NCBI GenBank assembly: GCA_021299185.1
Contig: JAJTHZ010000017.1
Location: 1-36,104 of the forward strand
From: Lysobacteraceae bacterium
Lineage (GTDB): Bacteria; Pseudomonadota; Gammaproteobacteria; Xanthomonadales; Ahniellaceae
DNA: 36,104 nt
Direction: 5' to 3'
This document shows, piece by piece, positions 1-7,742 of this stretch; positions within the stretch are counted from its first letter, which is position 1, and each line of letters begins with the position of its first letter. Under the pieces are notes generated by a model. That model was not told the DNA's origin. It was given only the letters and a program-made list of their open reading frames with translations, and did no database searches. The position numbers and the translations under genes were made by a program.

Positions 1-207
1 CTGCGGTCGGTGGCGATCGCGCCCGCACGGCGCGATCGCCTTCGGCCGTCCGCCACCGACTGGGGGCGCTATTACGACAGCCAGCCGGTCCTGCTGTGCG
101 GCGACGTGGCGGCCGGCGCGGCCTTCCTCGGCGCCGCGCAGCATGCGGTGCGCCGCGCGCACCACGCTGCGCAGGCACGCGCCGCAGCCGCGGAGTCGGC
201 GTCGTGA
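1..207 (+). CDS. Thermostable hemolysin family protein, C-terminal fragment
   Basis: Only the last 68 residues lie in the window; the frame is open from base 1 and ends at TGA 205-207, so the gene starts to the left. The segment with WGRYYDSQP followed by a hydrophobic beta-strand-like stretch and an Ala/Arg-rich tail resembles the C-terminus of the thermostable hemolysin family (T_hemolysin, related to delta-VPH and with a GNAT-like fold). The name is historical, and members beside biosynthetic enzymes are unlikely to be simple cytolysins. The stop overlaps the GTG start of the next gene (GTGA 204-207), so the two are translationally coupled. The family call rests on this short fragment and on the neighbouring AMP ligase, HDO and SDR genes, a neighbourhood I recall for this family. 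Confidence 0.6.
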   Translation: MRSVAIAPARRDRLRPSATDWGRYYDSQPVLLCGDVAAGAAFLGAAQHAVRRAHHAAQARAAAAESAS

Positions 208-1667
208 GCCGCGTGCTCGACGCCATCGCCGCGCGCGCGCCGGGCGACATCGTGCTGCGCGATGCGCGGCACGCGCTGTGTGCGGCGGACCTGCGCGCGC
301 GCATCGACGACCTCGCCGACGCGCTGTCGGACCTGCCGCCCGGCCCGCTCGGCAGCCGACTCGACAACGGCGTCGACTGGGTGCTGCTCGACCTGGCTCT
401 GCGCCGCTGCGGACGCGCGCACCTGCCGCTGCCGCCGTTCTTCAGCGAGTCGCAGGCGACGCATGCGCTGCAGTCCGCGCTGGCGCTGGCGCTGCCCGCG
501 GGCGACGGCCGCCCGGCATGGCCCGGATGCGGCTTCGCGCTGCGCGTGCTGCCGCTCGCCGCGCGCCCGGTGCACGCCGGCACCGCGATCGTCACCTACA
601 CCTCCGGCAGCACGGGCGCGCCGAAGGGCGTCTGCCTCGATGCCGGCCTGCCGGAAGCGGTCGCGGCCTCGCTGGCGCAGGCCATGGCGCCGCTCCACGT
701 GCGGCGCCACCTGTGCCTGCTGCCGCTGGGCGTGCTGCTGGAAGCGGTCGGCGGCGTCTATGCACCGCTGCTGGCCGGCGGCGAGATCGCCCTGCCCTCG
801 CTGGCCGAACTCGGGCACGGCGGCAGCAGCGGGATCGACCTGCCGCGCCTGCTGGCCACCCTGCACCACTTCCGCCCGCAGTCGCTGATCGCGGTGCCGC
901 AGTTGCTGCAGGCGCTGGTGCTGGCCGCCGAGTCCGGCGCGCGCCTGCCGGATTCGCTGCGCATGCTCGCGGTGGGCGGCGCACGCGTGCCGCTGAGCCT
1001 GCTCGGCCGCGCGGAAGCCGTGGGCCTGCCGGTGTTCGAAGGCTATGGCCTGAGCGAGTGCGCGTCGGTGGTGTGCCTCAACCGCCCCGGCGCGCGGCGG
1101 CCGGGCAGCGTCGGCCGCGTGCTGCCGCACACCGCGCTCTCGCTGTCGGCGGACGGCGAGATCCGCATCGACGGCCCGCGCTTCCTCGGCTACGCCGGCG
1201 ATCCGCCGCCGCCGCCCGGGCCGTGGGCGACCGGCGACCTCGGGCGCATCGACCAGGACGGCTTCGTGCACGTCGAAGGCCGCCACAAGGCGATGTACAT
1301 CACCGCCTGGGGCCGCAACGTCAGTCCCGAGTGGGTGGAGTCCGAACTCACCCAGCATCCCTGCATCGCGCAGGCGCTGGCCTACGGCGAAGGCCGCGCG
1401 CAGGCGGCGGCGCTGCTGGTGCCGCGCGACCCGGCGATCGCGCCGGCGGAACTGGAGCGCGCGGTGGCCGAGGTGAACGCCGGCCTGCCCGACTACGCGC
1501 GCATCGGCGCGGTGCTGCGCGCCGACGAACCGTTCGGCGCCGCCAACGGCCTGCTCACCGGCAACGGCCGGCCGCGCCGGGCCGCGATCCTCGCCCGCTA
1601 TGGCGCGGCGCTCGCCGCCTGCCCCGATTCCCGCATCGTCCGCACGCCGGAGCCGCAATCCGCATGA
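204..1667 (+). CDS. AMP-dependent acyl ligase (ANL superfamily)
   Basis: A 487-residue adenylate-forming enzyme that should activate a carboxylic acid, probably fatty, with ATP. Visible core motifs in order: P-loop-like TYTSGSTGAPKG (131-142), EGYGLSECA (about 279-287), TGDLG (about 343-347), the hinge motif starting GRHKAMYITAWGRN (about 359) and a C-terminal A10-like TGNGRPRR near 455. The A10 lysine that normally completes adenylation is arginine here (GNGR instead of SGK), which may slow adenylation or reflect a subfamily feature. The GTG start at 204 is chosen because it overlaps the upstream stop in GTGA; an upstream ATG at 96 would overlap the previous gene by 112 bases. The end overlaps the next gene in ATGA. 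At 487 residues it is slightly shorter than typical acyl-CoA synthetases. The substrate is unknown. Confidence 0.88.
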   Translation: MSRVLDAIAARAPGDIVLRDARHALCAADLRARIDDLADALSDLPPGPLGSRLDNGVDWVLLDLALRRCGRAHLPLPPFFSESQATHALQSALALALPAGDGRPAWPGCGFALRVLPLAARPVHAGTAIVTYTSGSTGAPKGVCLDAGLPEAVAASLAQAMAPLHVRRHLCLLPLGVLLEAVGGVYAPLLAGGEIALPSLAELGHGGSSGIDLPRLLATLHHFRPQSLIAVPQLLQALVLAAESGARLPDSLRMLAVGGARVPLSLLGRAEAVGLPVFEGYGLSECASVVCLNRPGARRPGSVGRVLPHTALSLSADGEIRIDGPRFLGYAGDPPPPPGPWATGDLGRIDQDGFVHVEGRHKAMYITAWGRNVSPEWVESELTQHPCIAQALAYGEGRAQAAALLVPRDPAIAPAELERAVAEVNAGLPDYARIGAVLRADEPFGAANGLLTGNGRPRRAAILARYGAALAACPDSRIVRTPEPQSA

Positions 1668-2362
1668 CCCCACCGAATGCTGCATCGAACGCCGGCCTCC
1701 ACGCCCGTCTGCTGGCCCAGACCGGCGCGGCGCGTCAGGAACTGCTCGCTCTGCCGATCCTGCGCGAGGCGCTCGAGGGCCGCGTGTCGCGCGCCGACTA
1801 CGCCGCCTTCCTCACCCAGGCGTATCACCACGTGCGCCATACCACGCCGCTGCTGATGGCCTGCGGCGCGCGCCTGCCGGCGCGGCTGGAGTGGCTGCGC
1901 GCCGCGGTCGCCGAGTACATCGAGGAGGAAGTCGGCCACCAGGAGTGGATCCTCGACGACCTCGCCGCGCTGGGGCTCGACCGCGACCTCGCGGCCGCCT
2001 CGGCCCCGGCGCCGGCCACCGAACTGATGGTCGCCTACGCCTACGACACCATCGCGCGCGGCAATCCGGTCGGCTTCTTCGGCATGGTGCTGGTGCTGGA
2101 AGGCACCAGCGTGGCGATCGCCACCCGCGCCGCCGAGGTGATCGAGCGCACGCTCGAACTGCCGCGCTCGGCGTTCACCTACCTGCGCTCGCACGGCGAC
2201 CTCGACATCGAGCACACCGGCTTCTTCGCCGCGCTGATGGACCGCCTCGACGATCCGGGCGACCAGGCGGCGGTGGTGCACGCGGCGCGCATGTTCTACC
2301 GCCTGTATGCCGACGTATTCGCATCGCTGCGCGGCCCGGCCGCGCTGGCGGTGGCGGCATGA
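1664..2362 (+). CDS. TenA/UndA-like haem-oxygenase-fold iron-dependent enzyme
   Basis: A 232-residue all-helical protein of the haem-oxygenase-like diiron oxidase/oxygenase group (iron-containing redox enzyme family; relatives TenA, PqqC, UndA, CADD). Candidate metal ligands sit in the expected order: E84, E88 or E89 and H92 in the helix ending EEEVGHQEW, E146 in VLEGTS, then H177, D181 and H184 in HGDLDIEH. The H-x3-D-x2-H pattern and the 54-residue gap between H92 and E146 match what I recall for CADD, and E-x2-H matches UndA. Known members oxidise fatty acids, amino acids or amines, for example lauric acid to 1-undecene. It overlaps both neighbours by ATGA, so it probably acts on the product of the adjoining ligase or hemolysin-family protein. 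Family confidence is high; the reaction is unknown. Confidence 0.85.
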   Translation: MTPPNAASNAGLHARLLAQTGAARQELLALPILREALEGRVSRADYAAFLTQAYHHVRHTTPLLMACGARLPARLEWLRAAVAEYIEEEVGHQEWILDDLAALGLDRDLAAASAPAPATELMVAYAYDTIARGNPVGFFGMVLVLEGTSVAIATRAAEVIERTLELPRSAFTYLRSHGDLDIEHTGFFAALMDRLDDPGDQAAVVHAARMFYRLYADVFASLRGPAALAVAA

Positions 2363-3207
2363 GCGCGCTGCGCGATCGCGCGGTGGCGCTGACCGGCGCC
2401 ACCGGCGGCATCGGCAGCGCGCTGTGCGCGGCCCTGGTCGAGGCCGGCGCCACGGTGCACGCGATCGGCCGCGACCACCGCCGCCTCGGCGCGCTGGCGG
2501 CGGCCCATCCCGGCCGCGTGCTGCCGCTGGCCGCCGACCTGTCGACGCCCGCCGGCGTGCAGCGCGCCTGCACCCTGCTGGCCGCAGCACGACCGGAACC
2601 GTCGGTGCTCGTGCTGGGCGCCGCGGTGTCGCGCTTCGGGATGTTCGAGGACCTCGACAGCGCCGATCTCGCCGCGATGGTCGAGACCAACCTGCTGGCG
2701 CCGATGCGCCTGGTGCACGCCCTGCTGCCGCGTCTTGCGCGCACGCGCGATCCGGCGGTGGTGGCGGTCGGCTCCACCTTCGGCAGCATCGGCTTTCCCG
2801 GCTTCGCGGCGTACTCGGCGACCAAGTTCGGCCTGCGCGGCTTCATCGAGGCGCTGGCGCGCGAGCACGCCGACGGCCCGGTGCGCTTCCAGTACCTGTC
2901 GCCGCGCGCCACCCGCACGCCGATCAACCCGCCGGCGGTGGATGCCTTGAACGCCGAACTCGGCACCGCGGTGGACGAACCGGCGGCGGTCGCGCGGCAA
3001 CTGGTCGCCGCGATCGTGCGCGGCGACCGGCGGCGCCAGCTCGGCTTCCCGGAAAAACTCTTCGCCCGCCTCAACGGTGCGCTGCCGGCGCTGGTCGACC
3101 GCGCGCTGGCGAAGCAACTGCCCACGGTGCGTCGCCACGCGCGCGCAGCACCCATCGCCGCCCCGCCCGGCGCGGCATCCCCGACGACCCAGGAGGTCCT
3201 GCCATGA
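2359..3207 (+). CDS. Short-chain dehydrogenase/reductase (SDR)
   Basis: A 282-residue classical SDR. The nucleotide-binding glycine motif TGATGGIG spans residues 12-19. The catalytic residues are S139 (VGSTFG), Y152 and K156 (YSATK), with N111 on the helix preceding them. The usual NNAG motif is replaced by LGAA around residues 86-89. After about residue 230 the chain carries a basic, proline-rich tail beyond the Rossmann core. It should oxidise or reduce an alcohol or ketone with NAD(P)H. Start ATG 2359 overlaps the stop of the iron enzyme in ATGA, and its own stop overlaps the TPR gene in ATGA. It is therefore part of the hemolysin-ligase-HDO operon and probably performs a redox step in the same pathway. 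Confidence 0.9.
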   Translation: MSALRDRAVALTGATGGIGSALCAALVEAGATVHAIGRDHRRLGALAAAHPGRVLPLAADLSTPAGVQRACTLLAAARPEPSVLVLGAAVSRFGMFEDLDSADLAAMVETNLLAPMRLVHALLPRLARTRDPAVVAVGSTFGSIGFPGFAAYSATKFGLRGFIEALAREHADGPVRFQYLSPRATRTPINPPAVDALNAELGTAVDEPAAVARQLVAAIVRGDRRRQLGFPEKLFARLNGALPALVDRALAKQLPTVRRHARAAPIAAPPGAASPTTQEVLP

Positions 3208-3881
3208 TCCGCCGCTTGATGCCGTCCGCGCTGGCGCTCGCCTTCGCGCTGGTGCTGCCGCCCGTGCACGCCGAAGACCCTGCAACGACCGCGCCGATCG
3301 CGGCCCCCGACGCGGCGGTTGCCGCCTACACCGCGCTGCAGGCGCGCTGGGCGGAGATCAAGTACGGCCTGCCGGAGAAGGACCAGGCCGCCGCCTTCGA
3401 GGCCCTGGTGAAGCAGGCCGACGCCGCGGTCGCGGCGCACCCGCGCGATGCGCGCGTGCTGACCTGGCGCGGCATCGTGCTGTCGACCTGGGCCGGTGCC
3501 AAGGGCGGGCTGGGCGCGCTGTCGCTGTGCAAGCGCGCCAAGGCCGACTTCGAGGCGGCGCTGGCGATCGACGAGCGCGCGCTCGACGGCTCGGCCCACA
3601 CCTCGCTGGGCAGCCTCTACTACCAGGTGCCGGGCTGGCCGGTCGGCTTCGGCGACGACGAAAAGGCGCGCGAGCACCTCTCCGCCGGGCTGTCGCTCAA
3701 TCCCGCCGGCATCGACAGCAACTACTTCTGGGGCGATTTCCTGCACGAGGAAGGCGACGACGCCGGCGCCGAGGTGGCGCTGCGCAAGGCGCTCGACGCG
3801 CCGCCACGGCCCGGCCGCGAGCAGGCCGATGCAGGCCGCCGCGGCGAGATCGAGCACCTGCTGGCCGAACTGCACGGCTGA
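3204..3881 (+). CDS. Secreted TPR-repeat protein
   Basis: A 225-residue protein with an N-terminal signal peptide (hydrophobic LALAFALVLPPVHA, predicted cleavage after A-x-A near residue 23). Helical repeats follow, including the TPR-like unit around AKADFEAALAIDERALDGSA and LNPAGIDSNYFWGDFL. A strong AGGAGG at 3191-3196 lies 7 bases before ATG 3204. The start overlaps the SDR stop in ATGA, so the gene is the last member of the operon. The predicted location is periplasmic. It may scaffold or bind a product of the upstream enzymes, in the manner of TatT-like periplasmic TPR proteins. No catalytic motif is visible. Confidence 0.8.
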   Translation: MIRRLMPSALALAFALVLPPVHAEDPATTAPIAAPDAAVAAYTALQARWAEIKYGLPEKDQAAAFEALVKQADAAVAAHPRDARVLTWRGIVLSTWAGAKGGLGALSLCKRAKADFEAALAIDERALDGSAHTSLGSLYYQVPGWPVGFGDDEKAREHLSAGLSLNPAGIDSNYFWGDFLHEEGDDAGAEVALRKALDAPPRPGREQADAGRRGEIEHLLAELHG

Positions 3882-3983
3882 CCCCTGCCCGGCGCGCCGC
3901 GCCGGTCCCCGATCCGCGGCGGCGGCGCGCGCCTGCGACTGCCCCCGACCTCCCCGGTCGCGCCGTCGCCGCGGTGCTTTGCG

Positions 3984-3989
3984 TAGACT
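3984..3989 (+). promoter_or_regulatory. Candidate -10 box TAGACT for the two-component operon
   Basis: TAGACT lies 6 bases before the ATG of the response regulator. If it is a -10 box, transcription would start at or next to the A of the ATG, giving a leaderless message. No Shine-Dalgarno sequence is visible before this ATG, which fits. No good -35 is seen. Confidence 0.35.
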
Positions 3990-3995
3990 GCCGCC

Positions 3996-4667
3996 ATGCG
4001 CATCCTGCTGGTCGAAGACGATCCGCTGCTCGGCGAGGGCATCCAGACCGCGCTGCGGCGGGCGGCGGTGGCGGTCGACTGGCTCACCGACGGTGCCGCC
4101 GCGCTCGCCGCGCTGCGCGACGGCGGCTTCGACGTGGTGGTGCTCGACCTAGGCCTGCCGCGCCTCGATGGGCTGTCGGTGATCCGCGCGGCGCGCGCCG
4201 CGGGCGTGACCACGCCGGTGCTGGTGCTCACCGCGCGCGACCGCGTGGCCGACCGCGTGCAGGCGCTCGACCTCGGCGCCGACGATTATCTCGGCAAGCC
4301 CTTCGACCCGGACGAACTGCTGGCGCGCATCCGCGCCCTGCACCGGCGCGCAAGCGGCCAGGCGCAGCCGCAGCTCGGCCGCGAGCCGCTGCTGCTCGAC
4401 CCGGTGAACTTCGGCGTGCGCTGGCATGGCCGGCCGGTCGACCTGCCGCGCCGCGAGTTCGCCCTGCTGCGCGCCCTGCTGGAACAGGAGGGCCGCATCG
4501 TCGGCCGCGAGGCGCTGCAGCAGCGCCTGTACGGCTGGGACGACGACGTGGCCAGCAACTCGCTGGTGGTGCACGTGCACCACCTGCGGCGCAAGCTCGA
4601 TCCGGCGCTGATCCGCACCGTGCGCGGCGTCGGCTACTCGCTGGTGCTGCCGGCGGCCGCGCCGTGA
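3996..4667 (+). CDS. OmpR/QseB-family response regulator
   Basis: A 223-residue response regulator. The N-terminal receiver domain begins MRILLVEDDPLLGEG, with the acidic pocket at D8 and D9, the phospho-acceptor D51 in VVVLDLGLP, and the switch lysine in LGKPFDPDEL near residue 103. The C-terminal half is a winged-helix DNA-binding domain of the Trans_reg_C type, with LPRREFALLRALLE and the recognition-wing sequence VRGVGYSL near the end. It should bind DNA and regulate transcription after phosphorylation by the kinase encoded immediately downstream, whose GTG start overlaps this stop (GTGA 4664-4667). Length and layout are standard for the QseB/PmrA/OmpR group. The regulon is unknown. Confidence 0.95.
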   Translation: MRILLVEDDPLLGEGIQTALRRAAVAVDWLTDGAAALAALRDGGFDVVVLDLGLPRLDGLSVIRAARAAGVTTPVLVLTARDRVADRVQALDLGADDYLGKPFDPDELLARIRALHRRASGQAQPQLGREPLLLDPVNFGVRWHGRPVDLPRREFALLRALLEQEGRIVGREALQQRLYGWDDDVASNSLVVHVHHLRRKLDPALIRTVRGVGYSLVLPAAAP

Positions 4668-6076
4668 GGCAGCGTTCGGCGCGCCGCCTGCTGGTCGCGG
4701 TGCTGGTGGCGGTGGTCTCGCTGGTGACCGCCAGCGCCGCCTGGCTGTCGTGGCGCGAGGGACGGATCGAGGCCGACGAGCTGTTCGATGCCAAGCTGGC
4801 GCACTCGGCGCGCGTGCTCGCCGCGCTGGCCGACCCGCAGGTCGACACCGCGCGCGCAGCCCTCGACGCGCCGGTCGTGGTGCAGGTCTGGCACGGCATC
4901 GCCGAGGGCGAGGGCGACGCCCTGGTCACCGCCGGCGGGCATGCCTACGAGACGCGGCTCGCGTTCCAGGTGCGCGACGACGCCGGCCGCCTGCTGCTGC
5001 GCTCCGACAGCGGCCCGCCCGGGCGCCTTGCGCCGCTCGCGCCCGGCTTCGTCGACGCGACGGTCGACGGCGAGGCCTGGCGCGTGTTCACCCTGCGCTC
5101 GGCGCGCGCGCACTGGGTGCAGGCCGGCGAGCGCGCCGACATCCGCGCCGAACTGGCCGCCGACATCGCGCTCGGCACCCTGCTGCCGATGGCCACCGCG
5201 ATGCCGGTGCTGGCCCTGCTGGTGTGGGCGGTGGTGAACTGGGCCGGCCGCGGGCTGGCGCGCGTGTCGGCGCAGGTCGAGCGGCGCGCGGCCGACAGCC
5301 TCGAGCCGCTGTCGCCCGACGGCGTGCCCGAGGAACTGCGTGTCCTGGTGGCGGCGATCGACGGCCTGCTGGCGCGGCTGCGCGAGGCGCTGTCGCGCGA
5401 GCGGCGTTTCATCGCGGACGCCGCGCACGAGCTGCGCACGCCGCTGGCCGCGCTGCGCGTGCACGCGGCCAACCTGCGCGCCGCGCCCGATGCGGCGGCG
5501 CGCGCGCATTCGCAGCGCCGGCTTGACGACGGGATCGCGCGCATCGAGCGGCTGGTCTCGCAACTGCTGGAACTGGAGCGCCAGGAAGGCGCGCCGCCGC
5601 GCCGCGCCACGGTCGACCTCGCCGCCTGCGCGCGGCGCGAGATCGCCGAACTCGGCGTGGCCGGGCTCGACCGCGGCATCGCGCTGGAGCTGATCGCGCC
5701 CGACCACGCGCTGCTGGACGGCGACGAGGCCGGCCTGTCGGCGCTGCTGCGCAACCTGGTCGACAACGCGCTGCGCTACACGCCGGAGGGTGGCGCGGTG
5801 GTGGTGCGGATCGAGCCCGACGACGACGCCTGGCGCCTCACGGTCGACGACTCCGGGCCCGGCATCGCCGCCGAGGCGCGCGAGCGCGCGCTGGAGCGCT
5901 TCCACCGCGGGCTCGGCCACCTCGCCACCGGCAGCGGGCTGGGCCTGTCGATCGTGCAGCGCGTGGTGGAGCGCCACGGCGGCCGGCTGGCGCTCGACAG
6001 CGCGGCGCTGGGCGGCCTGCGCGTGGTGGTCACGCTGCCGCGCGCGGCACCACCGGACGTCATCGCGCAGGTGTAG
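4664..6076 (+). CDS. Sensor histidine kinase (EnvZ/QseC type)
   Basis: A 470-residue inner-membrane sensor kinase. Order of parts: transmembrane helix 1 (about residues 8-28), a periplasmic domain of about 140 residues, helix 2 (LLPMATAMPVLALLVWAVV, near 172-192), a linker/HAMP-like segment, a dimerisation domain with phospho-acceptor H255 in FIADAAHELRTPLAAL, and an HATPase domain with N box LVDNALRYTP, G1 box DDSGPGI and G2 box GSGLGLSIV. GTG 4664 overlaps the response regulator stop and is the natural start; the frame is open further upstream but inside the previous gene. It pairs with the adjacent regulator. The stimulus cannot be read from the sequence. The periplasmic domain lacks a Cys or His cluster that would suggest metal sensing. 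Confidence 0.94.
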   Translation: MRQRSARRLLVAVLVAVVSLVTASAAWLSWREGRIEADELFDAKLAHSARVLAALADPQVDTARAALDAPVVVQVWHGIAEGEGDALVTAGGHAYETRLAFQVRDDAGRLLLRSDSGPPGRLAPLAPGFVDATVDGEAWRVFTLRSARAHWVQAGERADIRAELAADIALGTLLPMATAMPVLALLVWAVVNWAGRGLARVSAQVERRAADSLEPLSPDGVPEELRVLVAAIDGLLARLREALSRERRFIADAAHELRTPLAALRVHAANLRAAPDAAARAHSQRRLDDGIARIERLVSQLLELERQEGAPPRRATVDLAACARREIAELGVAGLDRGIALELIAPDHALLDGDEAGLSALLRNLVDNALRYTPEGGAVVVRIEPDDDAWRLTVDDSGPGIAAEARERALERFHRGLGHLATGSGLGLSIVQRVVERHGGRLALDSAALGGLRVVVTLPRAAPPDVIAQV

Positions 6077-6101
6077 TCTCGACGGGTCGGGTGCGCCGGG
6101 G

Positions 6102-6123
6102 GGCGGCGGCCCGGTTCGCCGCC
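6102..6123 (+). terminator. GC-rich hairpin after the two-component operon
   Basis: A perfect 7-bp stem (GGCGGCG / CGCCGCC) with an 8-base loop lies 25 bases after the kinase stop. There is no T-run, so it would be a weak or Rho-assisted terminator. The rest of the gap up to the MBOAT gene shows nothing else I can name. Confidence 0.3.
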
Positions 6124-6320
6124 GGGAGGGGCGCGGTGACCGTCGACCGTCTGCTCGCAGTCGCGTCCTGCGCGGCGTGGTGTCCTGCCGCAACGGCGCC
6201 GCGGCGGCGCCGCATGTCAGTTCCGTCCGCCGTTTCGCGTGTACTGCAGACCGGCGGCGGCAGCGCCGGCCACCCCGCGACCCCGCGGTGCGATCCCGCA
6301 CCGGCCACGAGGGGCACGCG

Positions 6321-7742
6321 GTGACCTTCAATTCGCTGACCTTCCTGGTGTTCTTCGCGGTGGTGGTGTTCGCCCACCGCCTGCCGCTGCCGTGGTCAGT
6401 CAAGAAGACCAACCTGCTGCTGGCGAGCTACGTCTTCTACGCCGCCTGGAACCCGCCGTTCGTGGTCCTGCTGTGGCTGTCGACCGTGCTCGACTGGTGG
6501 GCCGCGCGGCGCGTGCACGAGGCGAAGACCGAAGGCGCGCGGCGCGGCTTCATGCTGGTCTCGGTGGTGACCAACCTCGGCCTGCTGGCCTACTTCAAGT
6601 ACGGCGGCTTCGTGCTGGAGAACTTCGCCGCCGGCATGAACGCCGCCGGCATCGCGTGGCAGGCGCCCGAATGGGACATCATCCTGCCTGTCGGCATTTC
6701 CTTCTACACGTTCCAGACCATGTCCTACACGCTGGACGTGTACCTGCGCCGTTCGAAGCCGGCCGATTCGCTGCTCGATTTCTCGCTGTTCGTGACCTTC
6801 TTCCCGCAGCTGGTGGCGGGCCCGATCGTGCGCCCGACCGACCTGTTGCCGCAGTTCGCCAAGCCGCGCACCGCGACCCCGCCGCAGGTGCTGTGGGGAT
6901 TGATGCTGATGACCCTGGGGCTGTTCCAGAAGACGGTGATCGCCGACGGCATCCTCGCCCCCACGGTCGACGAGGTGTACGCCGCCAAGGACCTGCTCGC
7001 GCCGACCGACGCCTGGCTCGGCACGCTGGCATTCTCGGGGCAGATCTTCTGCGACTTCGCGGGATACACGACGACCGCGATCGGCTGCTCGCTGGTATTG
7101 GGCTTCTCGCTGGTCGACAACTTCCGCTATCCGTATGCCGCGATCGGCTTCTCCGATTTCTGGCGGCGCTGGCACATCTCGCTGTCGACCTGGCTGCGCG
7201 ATTACCTGTACGTGCCGCTGGGTGGCAACCGCAAGGGCCCGGCGCGTACCTACGCCAACCTGATGATCACCATGCTGCTCGGCGGCCTGTGGCACGGCGC
7301 GGCGTGGACCTTCGTGGTGTGGGGCGGGCTGCACGGGTTCTACCTGTGCGCCGAGCGTTTCCTGAAGGGCCGGATCGGGCACTGGGCGGTGTGGGACCGC
7401 TGGCTGCCGCGGATCGGGCTCGCGCTGCTCACCTACGCGCTGGTGAACCTGACCTGGGTGTTCTTCCGCGCGCAGGACTTCGACACCGCCTGGCGCATCA
7501 TCAGCGCGATGCTGCTGTTCGATCCGGGCGGCAAGCCGCTGCTCGACACCTGGCCGGTGTACGCAACCGCCGCCACCATCGGCCTGATGCTGCTCGTGCA
7601 CTGGACCATGCGTTCGCGCGAACTGCATGCCGAGGTGCAGCGCCTACCGGCCTGGCTGGTGGGGCTCACCTGGGGCGGGATGCTGTTCCTGATCGCGATC
7701 ACGCAGAGCGACAGCGATGCCTTCATCTACTTCCAGTTCTGA
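6321..7742 (+). CDS. MBOAT-family O-acyltransferase (AlgI-like)
   Basis: A 473-residue polytopic membrane protein of the membrane-bound O-acyltransferase family, closest in style to AlgI, PatA and DltB. It has about ten hydrophobic segments, the family signatures LPVGISFYTFQ and FWRRWHISLSTWLRDYLY, and the presumed catalytic histidine H325 in GGLWHGAAW. Such proteins move an acyl group, usually acetyl, across the inner membrane for transfer to an exported polysaccharide. The GTG start at 6321 has a GAGGGG-like ribosome site 7 bases upstream and begins exactly at the conserved N-terminus (FNSLTFLVFF). The next gene overlaps by 26 bases and encodes an SGNH-like partner, the usual pairing for surface polymer O-acetylation. 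No polysaccharide synthesis genes lie in the window, so the acceptor is unknown. Confidence 0.93.
   Translation: MTFNSLTFLVFFAVVVFAHRLPLPWSVKKTNLLLASYVFYAAWNPPFVVLLWLSTVLDWWAARRVHEAKTEGARRGFMLVSVVTNLGLLAYFKYGGFVLENFAAGMNAAGIAWQAPEWDIILPVGISFYTFQTMSYTLDVYLRRSKPADSLLDFSLFVTFFPQLVAGPIVRPTDLLPQFAKPRTATPPQVLWGLMLMTLGLFQKTVIADGILAPTVDEVYAAKDLLAPTDAWLGTLAFSGQIFCDFAGYTTTAIGCSLVLGFSLVDNFRYPYAAIGFSDFWRRWHISLSTWLRDYLYVPLGGNRKGPARTYANLMITMLLGGLWHGAAWTFVVWGGLHGFYLCAERFLKGRIGHWAVWDRWLPRIGLALLTYALVNLTWVFFRAQDFDTAWRIISAMLLFDPGGKPLLDTWPVYATAATIGLMLLVHWTMRSRELHAEVQRLPAWLVGLTWGGMLFLIAITQSDSDAFIYFQF

Noticed and set aside
1..207. Hemolysin as a virulence toxin
   Set aside because: Only the C-terminus is present and the operon is enzymatic. 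The family name alone does not support a toxin role.
72..1685. Long minus-strand open frame opposite the acyl ligase (and similar ones at 2175-3875, 4634-6412, 24352-26502)
   Set aside because: Arg/Ala/Gln-rich low-complexity translations with no motifs, typical of antisense frames in very GC-rich DNA. The opposite strand holds recognisable families.
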